NCBI GenBank assembly: GCA_028583405.1
Contig: CM053249.1
Coordinates: 41,135,499-41,199,498 of the forward strand
Length of the DNA: 64,000 nt
Reading direction: 5' to 3'
Origin: Pogonophryne albipinna
Taxonomy: Eukaryota > Chordata > Actinopteri > Perciformes > Artedidraconidae
Part shown: positions 43,138 to 55,198 of the stretch, piece after piece
How the letters are laid out: every line of letters starts with the position of its first letter
Numbering within the stretch: the first letter of the stretch is position 1
Program-made: the position numbers and the translations under genes
Notes under the pieces: generated by a model
Seen by the model: only the letters and a program-made list of their open reading frames with translations
Told to the model about the DNA's origin: nothing
Database searches by the model: none

Positions 43138-43758
43138 ACCGACCAAGCAGTATCACTCGCAGGATACACACTCCACCGAGCCGACAGGTCAGTGGAACTA
43201 ACACACAAATCTAAAGGTGGTGGAATATGCATTATGGTCAACCATCGCTGGTGCACAAACTCCACCTCGCTAAGCCATGCATGTTCCCCACTTCTGGAGC
43301 ATCTAACTGTCAAATGCAGACCCACCTACCTTCTCAGAGAGTTTGCATCGATAATCATAATCGGTGTTTACATTCCACCTGAGGCTAACGCTAACACCAC
43401 CATGAGCGATCTAGCCAGTCACATCTCCTCCGTGGAAAACGCACATCCAGACGCAGCAATAATTCTGTTAGGCGACTTCAACCACACCAATCTGTCCACG
43501 GAGCTTCCCAACTACCACCAGCAAGTTACCTGCCTCAGCAGAGGAAACAACACACTCGACCACTGCTATACTCCACTCAAGGAGGCTTACCGTGCTTCTG
43601 CGGGAGCTCCGCTCGGCAAGTCGGACAACGCAATGCTGCTGCTTATCCCGAAATACAAACAACAATTGAAATCCTCGGAAACACCAATAAAATCCTCCAA
43701 GTCCTGGTCCACAGAAGCCATCGAAAAGTTGCGTGGATGCTTCGCCTGCACTGATTAG
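43138..43758 (+). pseudogene. CR1-group LINE endonuclease C-terminal part
   Basis: The frame reads AGYTLHRADR, KGGGICIMVN, IIIIGVYIPPEAN, AIILLGDFNH (G-D-F-N of the catalytic site), NNTLDHCYT and LGKSDNAMLL. The last corresponds to the S-D-H box, with the catalytic histidine replaced by asparagine. A TAG at 43756-43758 sits where a tryptophan (TDWEVF-type) is usual, after which the same polyprotein continues at 43759. The domain would nick target DNA. The stop, the missing start and the H-to-N change indicate an inactive copy. Confidence 0.8.
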
Positions 43759-44917
43759 GAAGTTTTCCACGCAGCTGGGGACCTCCATGCCTACACCGAC
43801 ACAGTGACGTCATACGTCCAATTTTGTGAGCAGCTGTGCATCCCGACGAAAACAGTAAAACAACACAACAACAATAAGCCCTGGTTCACCAAAGAAATTC
43901 AACAATTAAGAAAGGACAAAAACTATGCATACAAATCCGGAAATAAAGAGGACTATATGGCTGCAAAATACAAACTTAGATCTGGAATAAGAAAAGCCAA
44001 ATTCAATTATGCTTCAAAAATAGAACAGGACATTTCAAACAATAACACTAGGACAGTTTGGAAAAAACTTCAGGTCCTCACCAACTACAAAACAAAGCCC
44101 CCCCCCACACCTGAAAATGACCATCAGCTTCCGGACAAACTGAACGCCTTCTACAGCAGGTTTGATCATTCTCCAGTTTCTCCACTATCACCGGTCTCCC
44201 CCCCTCCCCCACCATTCCTCATCAAAGAGGCAGAGGTGAGGTGCACGTTCAGGAGACTGAAGAGGAACAAGGCGGCAGGCCCAGACAACTTCAGCCCTGC
44301 GGCACTCCATCACTGTGCTGCAGAACTGGGCCCTGTTTTCAACAACATCTTCAACTCCTCCCTCTGCCAGTGTTCAGTTCCTCACTGTTTTAAGGAATCC
44401 ACTATCATCCCTGTACCCACGTCTAATAAAATATCCTGCCTCAATGACTACAGACCCATAGCCCTCACATCTGTGGCGATGAAATCATTTGAGCGCATCA
44501 TTCTGAGGCACCTAAAAACCAGCACCTTCCCCCTCATGGACCCATATCAATTTGCTTACAGAACCAACAGATCCGTGGATGACGCTGTCAACCTGGCAAT
44601 CCATCACACTCTACAACACCTGGAATCCCCCAACACCTACGCCCACATCTTGTTCCTGGACTTCAGCTCCGCTTTCAACACCATCAACCCGGAAAAACTC
44701 TTCAATAAACTAATGGACATGAACACTGACCCCTGCATCTATCACTGGATCCACAGCTTCCTCTGGAACAGACAACAACGGGTCAAAATAAATAACTCCA
44801 CATCTCTCCCTCTGCACCTCAGTATAGGAGCTCCACAAGGCTGTGTCCTATCCCCCTGGTTATTCTCACTCTACACAAACCAACTCACATCTCAGCACCC
44901 CACAGTCAACATATATA

Positions 44918-45696
44918 CAGTGGGGCAAAAAAGTATTTAGTCAGCCACCAATTGTGCAAGTTCTCTCACTTAAAAAGATGAGAGAGGCCTGTAATTTTCA
45001 TCCTAGGTATACCTCAACTATGAGAGAGAAAATGAGAAGAGAAAAAATCCAGAAAATCACATTGTCTGATTTTTAAAGAATTTATTTGCAAATTATGGTG
45101 GAAAATAAGTATTTGGTCAATAACAAAAGTTCATCTCAATACTTTGAGTCCCTGGCGGCGTAGTGTGTTACTGATGGTAGCCTTTGTTACTTTGGTCCCA
45201 GCTCTCTGCAGGTCATTGACTAGGTCCCCCCGTGTGGTTCTGGGATTTTTGCTCACCATTCTTGTGATCATTTTGACCCCACGGGGTGAGATCTTGCGTG
45301 GAGCCCCAGATCAAGGGAGATTATCAGTGGTCTTGTATGTCTTCCATTTTCTAATAATTGCTCCCACAGTTGATTTCTTCACACCAAGCTGCTTACCTAT
45401 TGCAGATTCAGTCTTCCCAGCCTGGTGCAGGTCTACAATCTAGTTTCTGGTGTCCTTTGACAGCTCTTTGGTCTTGGCCATAGTGGAGTTTGTAGGTGAC
45501 CAAATACTTATTTTACCGAGGAATTTACCAATTAATTCATTAAAAATCCTACGATGTGATTTCCTGGATTCTTTCCCCCCATTCTGTCTTTCATAGTTGA
45601 AGTGTACCTAGGATGAACATTACAGGCCTCTCTCATCTTTTTAAGTGGGAGAACTTGCACAATTGGTGGCTGACTAAATACTTTTTTGCCCCACTG
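44918..45696 (-). mobile_element. Tc1-like element, internally deleted
   Basis: CAGTGGGGCAAAAAAGTATT and its complement form the termini, flanked by a TA duplication (44916-44917 and 45697-45698). The sequence next to the ends (TTAGTCAGCCACCAATTGTG) is that of a widespread fish Tc1 family. At 779 bp it is about half the usual length. Only the N-terminal part of the transposase remains. Removing it with one TA rejoins the LINE frame at its catalytic box. Confidence 0.95.
45153..45481 (-). pseudogene. Tc1-like transposase, N-terminal DNA-binding part
   Basis: From an ATG at 45481 (minus strand) the frame reads MAKTKELSKDTRN, a stop, [19 protein letters not shown], then [18 protein letters not shown] and, after a second stop, [12 protein letters not shown] and [15 protein letters not shown]. 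This is the paired-like double helix-turn-helix of Tc1 transposases with the G-R-P-R/P-R-K linker region. About 110 codons survive. The whole DDE catalytic domain is deleted, so the element is nonautonomous. Confidence 0.85.
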
Positions 45697-46669
45697 TACA
45701 TACGCAGATGACACAACAATAACAGGACTCATCTCAAATAATAATGAAACACAATACCGCACTCAGATCCATCAAGCAGTCACCTGGTGCTCAGAAAACA
45801 ACCTCCTACTTAACACAGCAAAAACCCAAGAAATAATCGACTTCAGGCGAAAGCCACAGCCCAAATCACCTCTATCTATCTCCGGCAAACTCATTTCCAC
45901 CACAGAATCACTCAAATGTCTTGGCACTCACATAAGCAATAACCTCAAATAGAAGACCAACACAGACCACATCTACAAAAAAGCCAACCAAAGGCTATTC
46001 TTTCTGTGGCAGCTCAAGAAATACAGAGTGAGGAAACATCTCCTAATCCAGTTCTACACAGCCATCATCCAAAGCATCCTCACATCATCCATCACAGTCT
46101 GGTACAGCAGTTCAGACACCCTCTCCCGGAATAAACTTCAACGTATCGTCAATAAAGCATCAAAAATCACCTGCAGTCCCCTTCCATCACTCGAATCACT
46201 TCACCACCAACGAACTGTCACAAGGGCAAAGCAAATCATTTCTGACCCCTCCCACCATGTCCTCCAACTTCTGCCCTCAGGGAGGCGCAACAGGTCACTG
46301 TCCACCAAAACCGCCCGCTTCAAAAACAGCTTCTTCCCCTTTGCAATACGGACACTAAATGGACTCTAAATAACCCCAATGAACAATCACAATCAATCAC
46401 ACCTTGAACTTTATGTATATATGTCATGATGTATGTATTTGCCCTGTGCTGTGTGTTGTACTTTTTATTGTCTGTTTATTGTATGTTGAATTGTATGGAA
46501 CAAGCTATAATACTCTGCACTGAACACACATTCCACCAGCCTGGCTGTGTGGTCATTAAAGATTCTAATCTAATCTAATTTGGTTGGAAAAATTAGCGTT
46601 TGTTTTGCTAATGTAGCGTTAGCTAGTGCAGCTACTCCCGCAATAACACCGGGGGACCTCCGGGCGACG

Positions 46670-47262
46670 TTTGGGTCTACTTCTCCCACACCACGCCGCT
46701 CCTCCGCTCCCTTCACTGGCTTCCGGTAACTGCTAGAATCCACTTCAAGACAATGGTACTTGCGTACCATGCTGCGAATGGATCTGGCCCTTCCTACATC
46801 CAGGACATGGTTAAACCGTACACCCCAGCACGTGCACTCCGCTCTGCATCAGCCAAACGGCTCGCTGCACCCGCACTGCGAGGGGGACCCAAGTTCCCAT
46901 CAGCAAAAACACGTGGGTTTGCTATCCTGGCTCCAAAATGGTGGAATGAGCTCCCCATTGACATCAGGACAGCAGATAGCTTGCACACCTTCCGGCGCAG
47001 ACTGAAAACTCATCTCTTTCGACTCCACTTCGAGCGATAGAACTATTAACAAAGCACTTATATACTAATAAAGGACTGGCTTATCTAAAGCCAGTTGAGT
47101 AGCACTTGAAATGTTTTTGCTCTATGAAGCCTGATGTACTTATATGATTCTGTTTTCTTCAAGTTTGTATTTTGTTGGTCGAACGCACTTAATGTAAGTC
47201 GCTTTGGATAAAAGCCTCAGCTAAATGCAATGTAATGTAATAATGTAACCCTAAAAGCGGAG
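46670..47262 (+). mobile_element. L2-type LINE, 5'-truncated 3' end
   Basis: It contains the C-terminal coding part (46687-47040) and a 3' untranslated region ending GTAAGTCGCTTTGGATAAAA and then TGTAATGTAATAATGTAA, the tail of fish L2-type LINEs. It directly follows the previous LINE. Its exact 5' border is unclear. Confidence 0.8.
46687..47040 (+). pseudogene. L2-type LINE ORF2 C-terminal domain
   Basis: About 117 open codons read LLRSLHWLPVTARIHFKTMVL, ANGSGPSYIQDMVKPYTPAR, TRGFAILAPKWWNELP and TADSLHTFRRRLKTHLF, ending FER and TAG. This is the conserved region that follows the reverse transcriptase in L2-type LINEs (SLHWLPV...FK, then FAxxAPxxWNxLP). It has no internal stop and looks relatively young, but it lacks the catalytic domain because of 5' truncation. 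Confidence 0.8.
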
Positions 47263-47346
47263 GTGCTGTGGACGCTAAATACTGTAGTTAAACACCAATC
47301 ATACAACAGCATGAAGACAGCAGAGCTCTGACTATAGTTCTTGTCA

Positions 47347-47381
<35 letters not shown>
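47347..47381. repeat. CA microsatellite
   Basis: A pure run of CACACA about 34 bases long just left of a hAT insertion site. Confidence 0.95.
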
Positions 47382-48396
47382 GTTCTGTGTACTGTTATGC
47401 CAGGGCCGGACTGGGACAATAAGTCAGGCCAGGAATTATACACCCAGCCAGGCCACTACCAGTTTTCTTTTGTGCCATTTTCCTTGATTTATTTGTCAAT
47501 ATTTACAGCGTTGCTGCCCATAGTGATAGCCCTCTAGTTTAAATCTACTACCCCAAAATAAACATATGGACATGGGTTACTATTTAAAAAAAAAGTGCAA
47601 ATCTATTTAGGAACCTGTCCATGAGAACATATTTTAAGTGGAGGTGGACCTCAAATCCTATAGGGGGGTCCTGGGGCATGCTCCCCCGGTAAGATTTTGT
47701 TTTAAATGTTGGACTTAAATGCATCAATCTGGTGCATTTTGAGGGGGAAATAAAGAGACTACACCCATATGAAACAGAACTGTATACATTTAAATAATCA
47801 TAAAATCATAAGAACATGGCCATAACCAATAACATACCATATCCAATATGAAAAAACATTGAAACTTGTTTATTTATTTGTTTTTGGTTCATTTATAGTT
47901 GTGAGTGTGTCTGGGCTCCTGAACCAGCCTCTCCTGTTTCCCTCCTCTCCTCCCTGCTCCTCTTTGAGGCAGCAGCAAAGACTAGTTTTAGCTCTCACCA
48001 AGTTTATCTTACCTTTTTTCACCTAGTTAACATTTTATTTGTATTATTCATATTTTACTCATCACTTCCCCTTCAAATGGAAATATATGTTTACATAAAT
48101 GGTGACCAAACCGTTTGAGACCCACAGAGAACTTAGACTAAGTTAACTATCTAAACACTCGGAGTCCTTTACCTCACCTGAGCTGTAGTTATCAGTCTCT
48201 CAGTCTGACAGGAGAGGACTCTCCTCCACCTTGTTGACAGCTCATTATATCTGTCAGCGCCGCTAGCTAGCACCAGATGCTAACAACAACAATACACGTA
48301 ACTGGTGCGCTCGCTTTCTCTCTCGCTCGCGCCAGACATACACTCCCAAGCTTGAATGACACACAGAGACCAATCGAGGGCATTAGTATGATCTGT

Positions 48397-51003
48397 CAAC
48401 ACGTTCTCACTTCCAACCCGTCACATGTTGACGGTCGGTCAGGGCCCCTCCCCGTCACTGTATTACGCACAGGGTACCCCTTGAGAGTCCGTTTTCAACG
48501 GGCAGGGCGTCCCATAGACCTCCCATAGCGTTGATAATAGACGCCATGAGAACGCTCCTTGGCAAATGCTACTGTACCCCGGCGGTCGGTTGTTATTGTC
48601 AATATTAATATAATAATGATTTATTTTTTAATAGTCACACTCGACTTCGCCGATTTTCTTGTTGCCCCAGCTGGTCGACACCTCTTTTAGCAGAAACAAA
48701 GGCTACATTAATGTATTAAATCGATGTTAATCCATGTGTGTGGTTGTGGAATTAATGGACGTGCCGTTGTGCGATTGCGTTACAAACTCTTCAACTACAA
48801 CCCTAATTATATTTAAAAACATTTTAGAAGGCCTCACGAAATACTTTAATGTAAATTAAAATGTAAATGTGAAGGGATGTGTGTAATGTGGTGATTGACA
48901 TTATTCACCCACGGATCTATGGGTTGGGGTATTGTTCCACACGGACATTTTAGTTAACCGGACTTCCTGTTGATGTGAAATCCGAAAACATTTATAAATA
49001 ATAATAATACTTTATTCAGAGTTTGCTTGCTTTTCTCTTTGAAGGTCATCACATAAAGGCATTGTAATACACGGTTCGGTTGCATTAAATATGACATATC
49101 TGCCGTAGTTCTCTATGTATAGAGCCCTGATGAGAAGACTTCTAGACAAATATGAGGAACTGCCGCCGAAACTGAATATGTGACGTGGATCATAAATATA
49201 TCAGCAATTAAACACAATCTTCAATTTCTCTTCCCAATATAAGTCTCCTTGCAGGATCAACACTAATTCGGCAGACTTTTATATTTGATCCAATCGGTAT
49301 AGCCTATTGGTATATTTACACCATAACGGCGCACAGCTGATAGAAAGGGACACCTGGTGGTTAAAGCACGTTATTGAAATGTATTATTTTTATTATTAGA
49401 TATTAATAGGAGACACAGACAGACACACTAATAAGGCTTTATTTAAACATTAAAGAATACTTTAGATTAAGGTCTTATTTTGAATAAGAAAAAAGCTTTG
49501 GGGGTATAAATATTAAGCCTGACAAAGTACTAATATATTGCTTTCCTGCAATGTTAACTACTGCATGTTGAAGCACTTATTTTAACTGATATTATACATA
49601 TGTATTATACTCTTATAAGATGTATGTAGATAGCATAAGAAATGTGCAGAATATGACAGTTTAATGGTGGAGGTACACACACATATTGATAGATGTCTTG
49701 TAATGCACTGTTGAGGAACCTGCGACCCAAGTTTTTCATCTCCGACCTTGTCAGGTATTGAATACTCAAAAAATAAAGAACACAGAATTGTTAAATATAA
49801 AACACAGAATTTGTGTGATTATACTAAATGATTTACAAAGAAACACCACTGCATATTTACAACTGTTACTCATGCTGATGTAACGCAAATGTTTCCAACT
49901 TGGGATCAATAAAGTATATCTTATCAATGGCTACTGCCATATTTGCAAAATGTGCCTCTGAACCTTGACAAGTGCATGTTTCAGGCTTATCAATGAACAA
50001 CAGGAGGGGTCACAAACATAAGACCAGCTGTTAAATAAAGCTCTTCTGACCTTAGCTGACATGTGGGTATATATTAATGCTGCCCATTATGGGCACAAGC
50101 AATTTTCACCCATTTATTAATTACATGTTTTGAATTTGAGTGTTTCCTATCCCCTAAACCTCCAGGGATGTACACAGTTTGATACTGGCAACTTCTTATT
50201 ATAGGAAATACGAAAACGTCTTTTAAAACTACAATTCCCAGCAGAGACGTGCCATAGATAGAGAACATGTTGCAAAACACACAATAGCCAGCATGTGTAG
50301 TTCTGGGGACGGGGTGGACCCGTTCAAATCCAGTTTTGGACAGTCTGCCGTGGTTCCATCCCATTTCAAAGTGTTGTTCGACGCTCGTCGTAACCCTCGG
50401 AGCACACTCAAACATCCAATCACAGAGCTTGAGGACTATCACAGGGTTTGTCAAGCGAAGCGGAGAGAATACTTACTTCCGGGTGTAAAATTCTCTAAAG
50501 CAACTACTATGAGTTGCTCCGACCCTCGGTCCTGACGGACTCCAACTTGTGTTTATTAATCAAACAAATAAATAAACACAAGGATAATTATGTGTTATTG
50601 TTGAGTAAATAACAGTGTGTGGTTTAGAAAAGAATACAAAATTAGAAGGAAAAAACGATGAAACAATACAGATTTCAGTATTCTGAGCCCCTACTCTCCC
50701 CATAACTGACGGCAACAAAAGTCCTACATTATTCAATTAAAATAAAGAAGTAAAAACTATAAGTGTGGCTTGATATTAAGTAAGAAAAAGGTTGATAAAC
50801 GCTGTGAGAATGAATCTGCGGAGAGCATTTCGCCGCGATCCCAACTCGTCTATTACCAACGTTCAGGGAGCTCTATGCAAGTCAATGGGACGCCCTGCCC
50901 GTTGAAAACGGACTCTCAAGGGGTACCCTGTGTGTAATATGGTGACGGGGAGGGGCCCTGACCGCCCGTCAACATGTGACGGGTTGGGAGTGAGAACGTG
51001 TTG
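48397..51003. mobile_element. 2.6-kb element with long TIRs and a 7-bp duplication
   Basis: CAACACGTTCTCACTTCCAA at the left is mirrored with one mismatch at 50984-51003. Similarity extends about 150 bases (for example CAGGGTACCCCTTGAGAGTC near 48470, mirrored at 50920). GATCTGT flanks both sides (48390-48396 and 51004-51010). The middle is the X2 repeat. A 7-bp duplication does not fit hAT exactly, and no transposase is seen, so the class is open. Confidence 0.65.
49000..50640 (-). repeat. repeat family X, copy X2
   Basis: It is the inverted counterpart of X1 and X3. It carries the CTCTGATGAGAAGACTT-like block, the AGCACTGTTGAGGAACCTGCGA region, the LINE-tail segment (49900-49925), GTTCGACGCTCG and TACTTACTTCCGGGTGTAAA. 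Its internal order agrees with X3 and not with X1. It is embedded in the 48397-51003 element. Confidence 0.65.
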
Positions 51004-51213
51004 GATCTGTATGAAAGTGGTCATGTCGGCAGGCCACATCATGGAGACAGCCAGTCACCCTCTGTGAGGCAGAGTCAGACCCACATGTGCGCAGCGTTGC
51101 GTTCACAATACATACATAAAAAAAAATTCCTCAGGCCAGCAGGTCACTTAACAGGCCAGGCCATCGGGAAACCTCCCGGTCCTCCCGATGGCCAGTCTGG
51201 GCCTGTGTTATGC

Positions 51214-51817
51214 TGTTATGTTCAGTCATCGTTCTTATGTTGAACATGAATATATTTACTTTGTAAGTAATTATGGGACGTATTCTTTCTTTCATAGCAA
51301 TCAGGGAAACTGAGCCAGTGGTTCAACCTAACCCCCCATGAGGCACTGAAAATAAGTGAAGTCTCTGTAGTATAAAATGCTATTTCAATGTACTTTTACA
51401 TAACTGATATGTTGTTTATTTTTCAAACATTGTAGAAAAGCATCACGCCAAGAAAGAGAAAGAGTGAGGGAGGTGGAGAGAGAGCCACTGATGGAGAGGC
51501 TGGAGAATCCATCAGAGCAGTGGCAAAATACAGAAACATTGACAGGCTGCATAGAGACATAAACAGGAAGGAGGACAGGAAGTGAAAACAGGAGGAACAG
51601 CAGAGGAAAGAGGGTCTTCACACCGGAGAGAGAAGGAGCTTCAGACAAGATCAAAATACTGCTGACCAGTTCCATGGCCTTACTCCAGAGAAATCTGTGA
51701 ATTACAGACAGAAACAACATTCCTGTACCACACAACTCAGGTTTAAACTTGAAAAAGTCAAATGGTCAATTTCCCCCCAGATGGCTCAATTTCCCCCTCG
51801 ACTCGGATCAACGTACC
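51214..51817. other. unassigned sequence between two hAT insertions
   Basis: Part of it (51440-51600) is purine-rich and gives a basic open frame on the plus strand (about 50 codons, RKRKSEGGGERATDGEAGES), but I recognise no family. It may be unique host sequence. Confidence 0.35.
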
Positions 51818-52138
51818 CCTTAGATCAGGGCTCTCCAACACATCGATTAGGCAGCTTTTCAGTAGCTCGCCGCTTGATTATCGATTATAGCGTAGTGAGG
51901 TTGCTTATTGATTTTTCGGCCGCGGCTGGACAATAAAATTTTTGAGTTTTATTGTTTCTGTCACACATATCAAATTGGTCGGTGACGCAGAGATCAAGGA
52001 ACAGACGTGACAGCGGCACAGCGACACCACACACGGACCAGTCTGCTTTCTCCAGCAACACCACCAACACCAGTCCAGAACCAACAGCAGAATGACCCGC
52101 TCTGAATCAGGCTGTGTCGCTGCGGCTTACCCCTAGTT

Positions 52139-52756
52139 TCCACCAGTCCACCAGTCTGCGGCGTCCGCAAGGATCGCGGCCACTCTAGTCAATGGGTGCT
52201 ATTCCACCAGACACGCCACGTTACGGCTCAGAAGCGTCCCAGAAGCGTCTCGCCGCTGGGCTCCGCTCGAAATAGGATTGAAGTCTATTTTTCGACGCGA
52301 CGCAGCCGTAAGGTAATGTCGGGCAGGCAGGAAGTGGATCGTTCAGAGCATATATAGCATATATAGCATATATATACACACACACAAACTCATTTTGCAG
52401 ACCCTATCCCTCTGTAGTCGTTCAAGTAGGAGGAGAAATGCCAGCGTTCTCCTCCGGTTTACAGGCACTGTGTAAATTATATATATAGAATAATTATGAT
52501 GATTTTACCACTAAAATACAGCAACACATCTTTGATTCATGTCGTTTATAACTGGGATATTACAATTATTATTAACTTTGTCTGTACAAAGTAGTCTGTC
52601 CAGGAAATATGCTCAAATCAACTGAAACTGCGAGCCGGCAGGCAAGACGCTCCGCTTCTGAAACGCGCCCGGTAGGGTATGACGCCGGAGGAGGCCGGAC
52701 CAAAACCGCGACGCAGCCGTTACGCGACGCAGGCGGACCCGGTGGAAACTAGGGGT
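52139..52756. mobile_element. MITE with ACCCCTAGTTTCCACC ends
   Basis: ACCCCTAGTTTCCACC is mirrored perfectly at 52741-52756. The GC-rich subterminal regions (GCGTCCGCAAGG, GACGCAGCCGTTACG) and the AT-rich middle are MITE-like. No convincing target duplication was found, so the superfamily is unknown. It lies within the 6.1-kb hAT. Confidence 0.7.
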
Positions 52757-53338
52757 CAGAGACATACAGGGAGGGATTTGTGTTTTTGAAAAACACTCGT
52801 TATCGTCATGTCAGGTTTTTGGTGGATTTAATCAAGTCTTGGATTGCAGAGTATGAAAGTCCTCTTGCTATTTTCAGTTGATGAATACGTGTGTAAAGTT
52901 TGTGAAGGCAGGAGGAAAGCTTCCGCGATCACCGTCTCCTCTGTTCCTCCAAACCCCGCCCCCTCCCTGAAAATAATGGCTGATAGTGACCCGATAGAAA
53001 CTTTATTATTCACTTAATCACTGAGATATGATGAAGCTAACTTAGTCTCATACATTCATGGGATTAATGTAACAGTAAGACAGAGAATGTCAGTGTGCAC
53101 CCACATGCAGTATTTTTGTTTTTATAATGCTGTTGTAAATACTCCTGTTGTCTGTTGGGTTCAGACCTTTACAGTCTATGGTTCAGACTTAAGTCATGTT
53201 TGTGAAGCCACATTCAAGACATTCAGTGTCCTTTTTAAACACAAGACCGTTGCTAGAAGCTGCAGCTAGACTGCAGAAGTATTAGTTTTTTGTTTTTGAG
53301 GATGGAACAATTTCACACACAGATATAGGGAGGCTAGA
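52757..53338. other. hAT interior, unassigned, with repeat R end
   Basis: CCTTTACAGTCTATGGTTCAGAC near 53165 matches the end of dispersed repeat R. The remainder is probably decayed hAT sequence without recognisable motifs. Confidence 0.4.
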
Positions 53339-53730
53339 CCTATACAGTTGATTTATTTTGGTTTATCATTTCATGTCAAGATGAAGAAAAAGATGAAAAA
53401 GATGGCTGAACTGTTCAGTGTCAATCCTGTGGAGATGGAGGTTATAAATCTCCAAAATCATGTTCAGCTTAAGTCTCAGCAAAACTCACAACATTTCTGG
53501 ATCCTTGTAGACCCAGAAAACTATAAGAACATCACCAAGCAGCACTGAACACGTCTGCTTTATTTGGCTCTACAGACCTTTGTGAAGCAGCTTTTTCTGA
53601 CATGAATGAAATCTAAATACAGAACAAGACTGACTGATGAACATGCAAATGACTCTATTAGAGTGAACCTAAGTGGGTACACTCCAGCATACACCTCTAT
53701 GATGGACTCCATGCAGTGCCATTCATCTCA
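53339..53730 (+). pseudogene. hAT transposase C-terminal (dimerisation) region
   Basis: Across three frames the plus strand gives NPVEMEVINLQNHVQLKSQ and FWILVDPENYKNITKQH, then FGSTDLCEAAFSDMN, then MKSKYRTRLTDEHANDSIRV ending YTPAYTSMMDSMQCHSSH. The FGSTxLCExxFSxMN...KSKYRxRLTDEHL pattern is the hallmark of the C-terminal region of ZBED-like hAT transposases, which mediates dimer formation and carries the last catalytic glutamate (here in LCEAAF). Two frameshifts and a stop make it dead. Harbinger inserted four bases after its last codons. Confidence 0.75.
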
Positions 53731-54019
53731 CTAACGGCCCGTCCACACAGCGGCGTGCGTTGAAGCTTCCAACGCTTCTGCCCATTCACTTTGAATGGGG
53801 TGACGTCACTTTTAGCCGAACTGCATTTTGGGAAGCGACGTGGAGCGTTGCTGGCGTTGCTGGCGTCAAAAGTTGAGCAATGTTCAACTTTTGACGCCTC
53901 GGCGGAGGTGTCAGCCAATGAAATCCCGTTTATGCAAATCTGCCAGTTCAAGCGCTAGCCAATCAAACCGCGTGTATGCTGGGAGAGACTACGCAGGTCT
54001 TTTCCTCATATTCAAAAAA

Positions 54020-55198
54020 ATGGAGGAGAAATTCATGATAGCGGTAGTGAATCACCCGGTGTTATATGATCAGTCTCTGTTCATCTACCGGGATACAAAC
54101 CGGAGGAGCCAGGCATGGAGGGAGGTGGCAGAGACAGTGGGTGGAACTGGTAGGTTTTCGCCAGTTTGGGGAGTTTATATTATATATGATATTCTGAACA
54201 AACTGTGCTGTTGTATTAGCTGTAACGTGTCTCTACTGTAGGCTAGTTTTATTATATGTACAGCACTTTGGCTCGACCAAAAATCGTTTATAAATGTTTA
54301 TAAATGTGCTATATAAATAAAACTTGATTTGATATATCCAGTGTACTTCATTTTAACATTGAATGGACAGCTAGCAAGCATAGACAGTATATTTAGCCAG
54401 CATGGAATGTAGCATAAAATAGCACCATAGACATTAATGTCATAAATGTTCATCATATAAAGTGTGAATGTAAAACCTTTTATGCAAATGACAGTGATAA
54501 AGGGATTTGCTTTTCATTAATGTAGGAATAATTTAGTCAATTCTTCAAGTAGTTCAATAAATTAACTTTATTATTTCATTTAATTAGAGGAATTGTGCAG
54601 GACAAGGTGGAAGTCTCTGAGGGACAGGTTCCGGAAGGAGAAAGCTAGGGAGAAGGAGGCAAAAAGAAGCGGGGCAGGGTCGTCAGGGGGATATAAGCCC
54701 TGGCGTTTCACGGCAGTGATGGGTTTTTTAACCCCATTTCTCATTGACCGTGAGACGTCCAGCAATATCCCCCGGCAAACCCTGCCTCCACCCCCCTGTA
54801 CTACTCCTGACCCCAGCCAGGTGCCAGAGGATGAGAGCCAAAGCCAGCTAGATGAAAGTCTTGGTGAGACTCAGCCAGCCAGCAGCCAGCAAGCTGAGGC
54901 AGGGCAGACAGGAGAGGAGGCAGGGCAGACAGGAGAGGAGGAGGATAATGTTGAGGGCTGGGGAAAAAGGAGAAGGGGAAGGGAGATGTCCGCCTTTGAG
55001 AAAGGGTTGCTGTCAGCCATCGCTCCTGTTCTCTCCATGCCACTACCTCAACCTCGTCCAGTGGTGGAGGAGGACGAGGACGAGTTGTTTCTCCGGGGCC
55101 TCTTGCCTTCATTGCGAAGGATGTCCATGGCAAAGAAGATAAGGCTGAAATTTGCCATTCATAAGGCATTTTTTGAAGCAGAGCAGGAGGAAGACTGA
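54020..55198 (+). CDS. Harbinger MADF/BESS DNA-binding protein (two exons)
   Basis: Exon 1 (54020-54149) ends at GTAGGT and exon 2 (54588-55198) begins after TTTAATTAG. The splice keeps the frame and gives 246 residues. Residues 1-90 form a MADF domain: VNHPVLYDQSLFIYRDTN, AWREVAETVGG, CRTRWKSLRDRFRKEKARE and WRFTAVMGFLTP, with the three conserved tryptophan-centred helices. A proline- and acid-rich linker follows, containing a 12-residue-type AGQTGEE repeat. The C-terminus FLRGLLPSLRRMSMAKKIRL resembles a BESS motif. In Harbinger elements the second protein binds the termini and helps import the transposase. No stop or frameshift is visible. The start is the first ATG in frame. Confidence 0.85.

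Larger units (their letters stand above)
43759..46369 (+). pseudogene. CR1-group LINE linker and reverse transcriptase, interrupted at its active site
   Basis: It continues from the endonuclease stop with NNNKPWFTKEIQQLRKDKN (linker), then FRRLKRNKAAGPDNFSPAAL, DYRPIALTSVAMKSFERI, FAYRTNRSVDDAVNLA, ILFLDFSSAFNTI (catalytic aspartate) and [17 protein letters not shown]. It breaks at 44917. After the Tc1 element it resumes with the YADDTTITG catalytic box at 45697. The C-terminal part has WYSSSDTLSRNKLQRIVNKA and LPSGRRNRSLSTKTARF. One TAG at 45950-45952 replaces a tryptophan codon. The last sense codons end at a TAA (46367-46369). Confidence 0.85.
43138..46580 (+). mobile_element. Rex1/L2-like (CR1 group) LINE, split by a Tc1 element
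   Basis: It is truncated inside the endonuclease, runs through the reverse transcriptase to a stop at 46369, and ends in a TCTAATCTAATC tail at 46564-46580. A Tc1-like transposon (44918-45696) is inserted in the catalytic box. Apart from this only two stop codons interrupt the coding part. The class is assigned from motif order and overall similarity to fish CR1-group elements. Rex1 versus L2 is not decided. Confidence 0.85.
47401..51205. mobile_element. hAT element, 3.8 kb, carrying nested element and X2
   Basis: The left terminus CAGGGCCGGACTGGGACA and the right terminus complement CAGGCCCAGACTGGCCATC are imperfect inverted repeats of a common fish hAT type. A perfect 8-bp duplication TGTTATGC flanks it (47393-47400 and 51206-51213). 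Most of the interior is the 48397-51003 element. At 48250-48300 it has the short repeat seen at 13150 and 25765. No transposase was recognised in 47401-48396. Confidence 0.85.

Noticed and set aside
54801..55169. Minus-strand and alternative plus-strand frames over the MADF/BESS gene
   Set aside because: Shadows of the real exon. Only the 54593-55198 frame joins the MADF exon 1 across consensus splice sites.
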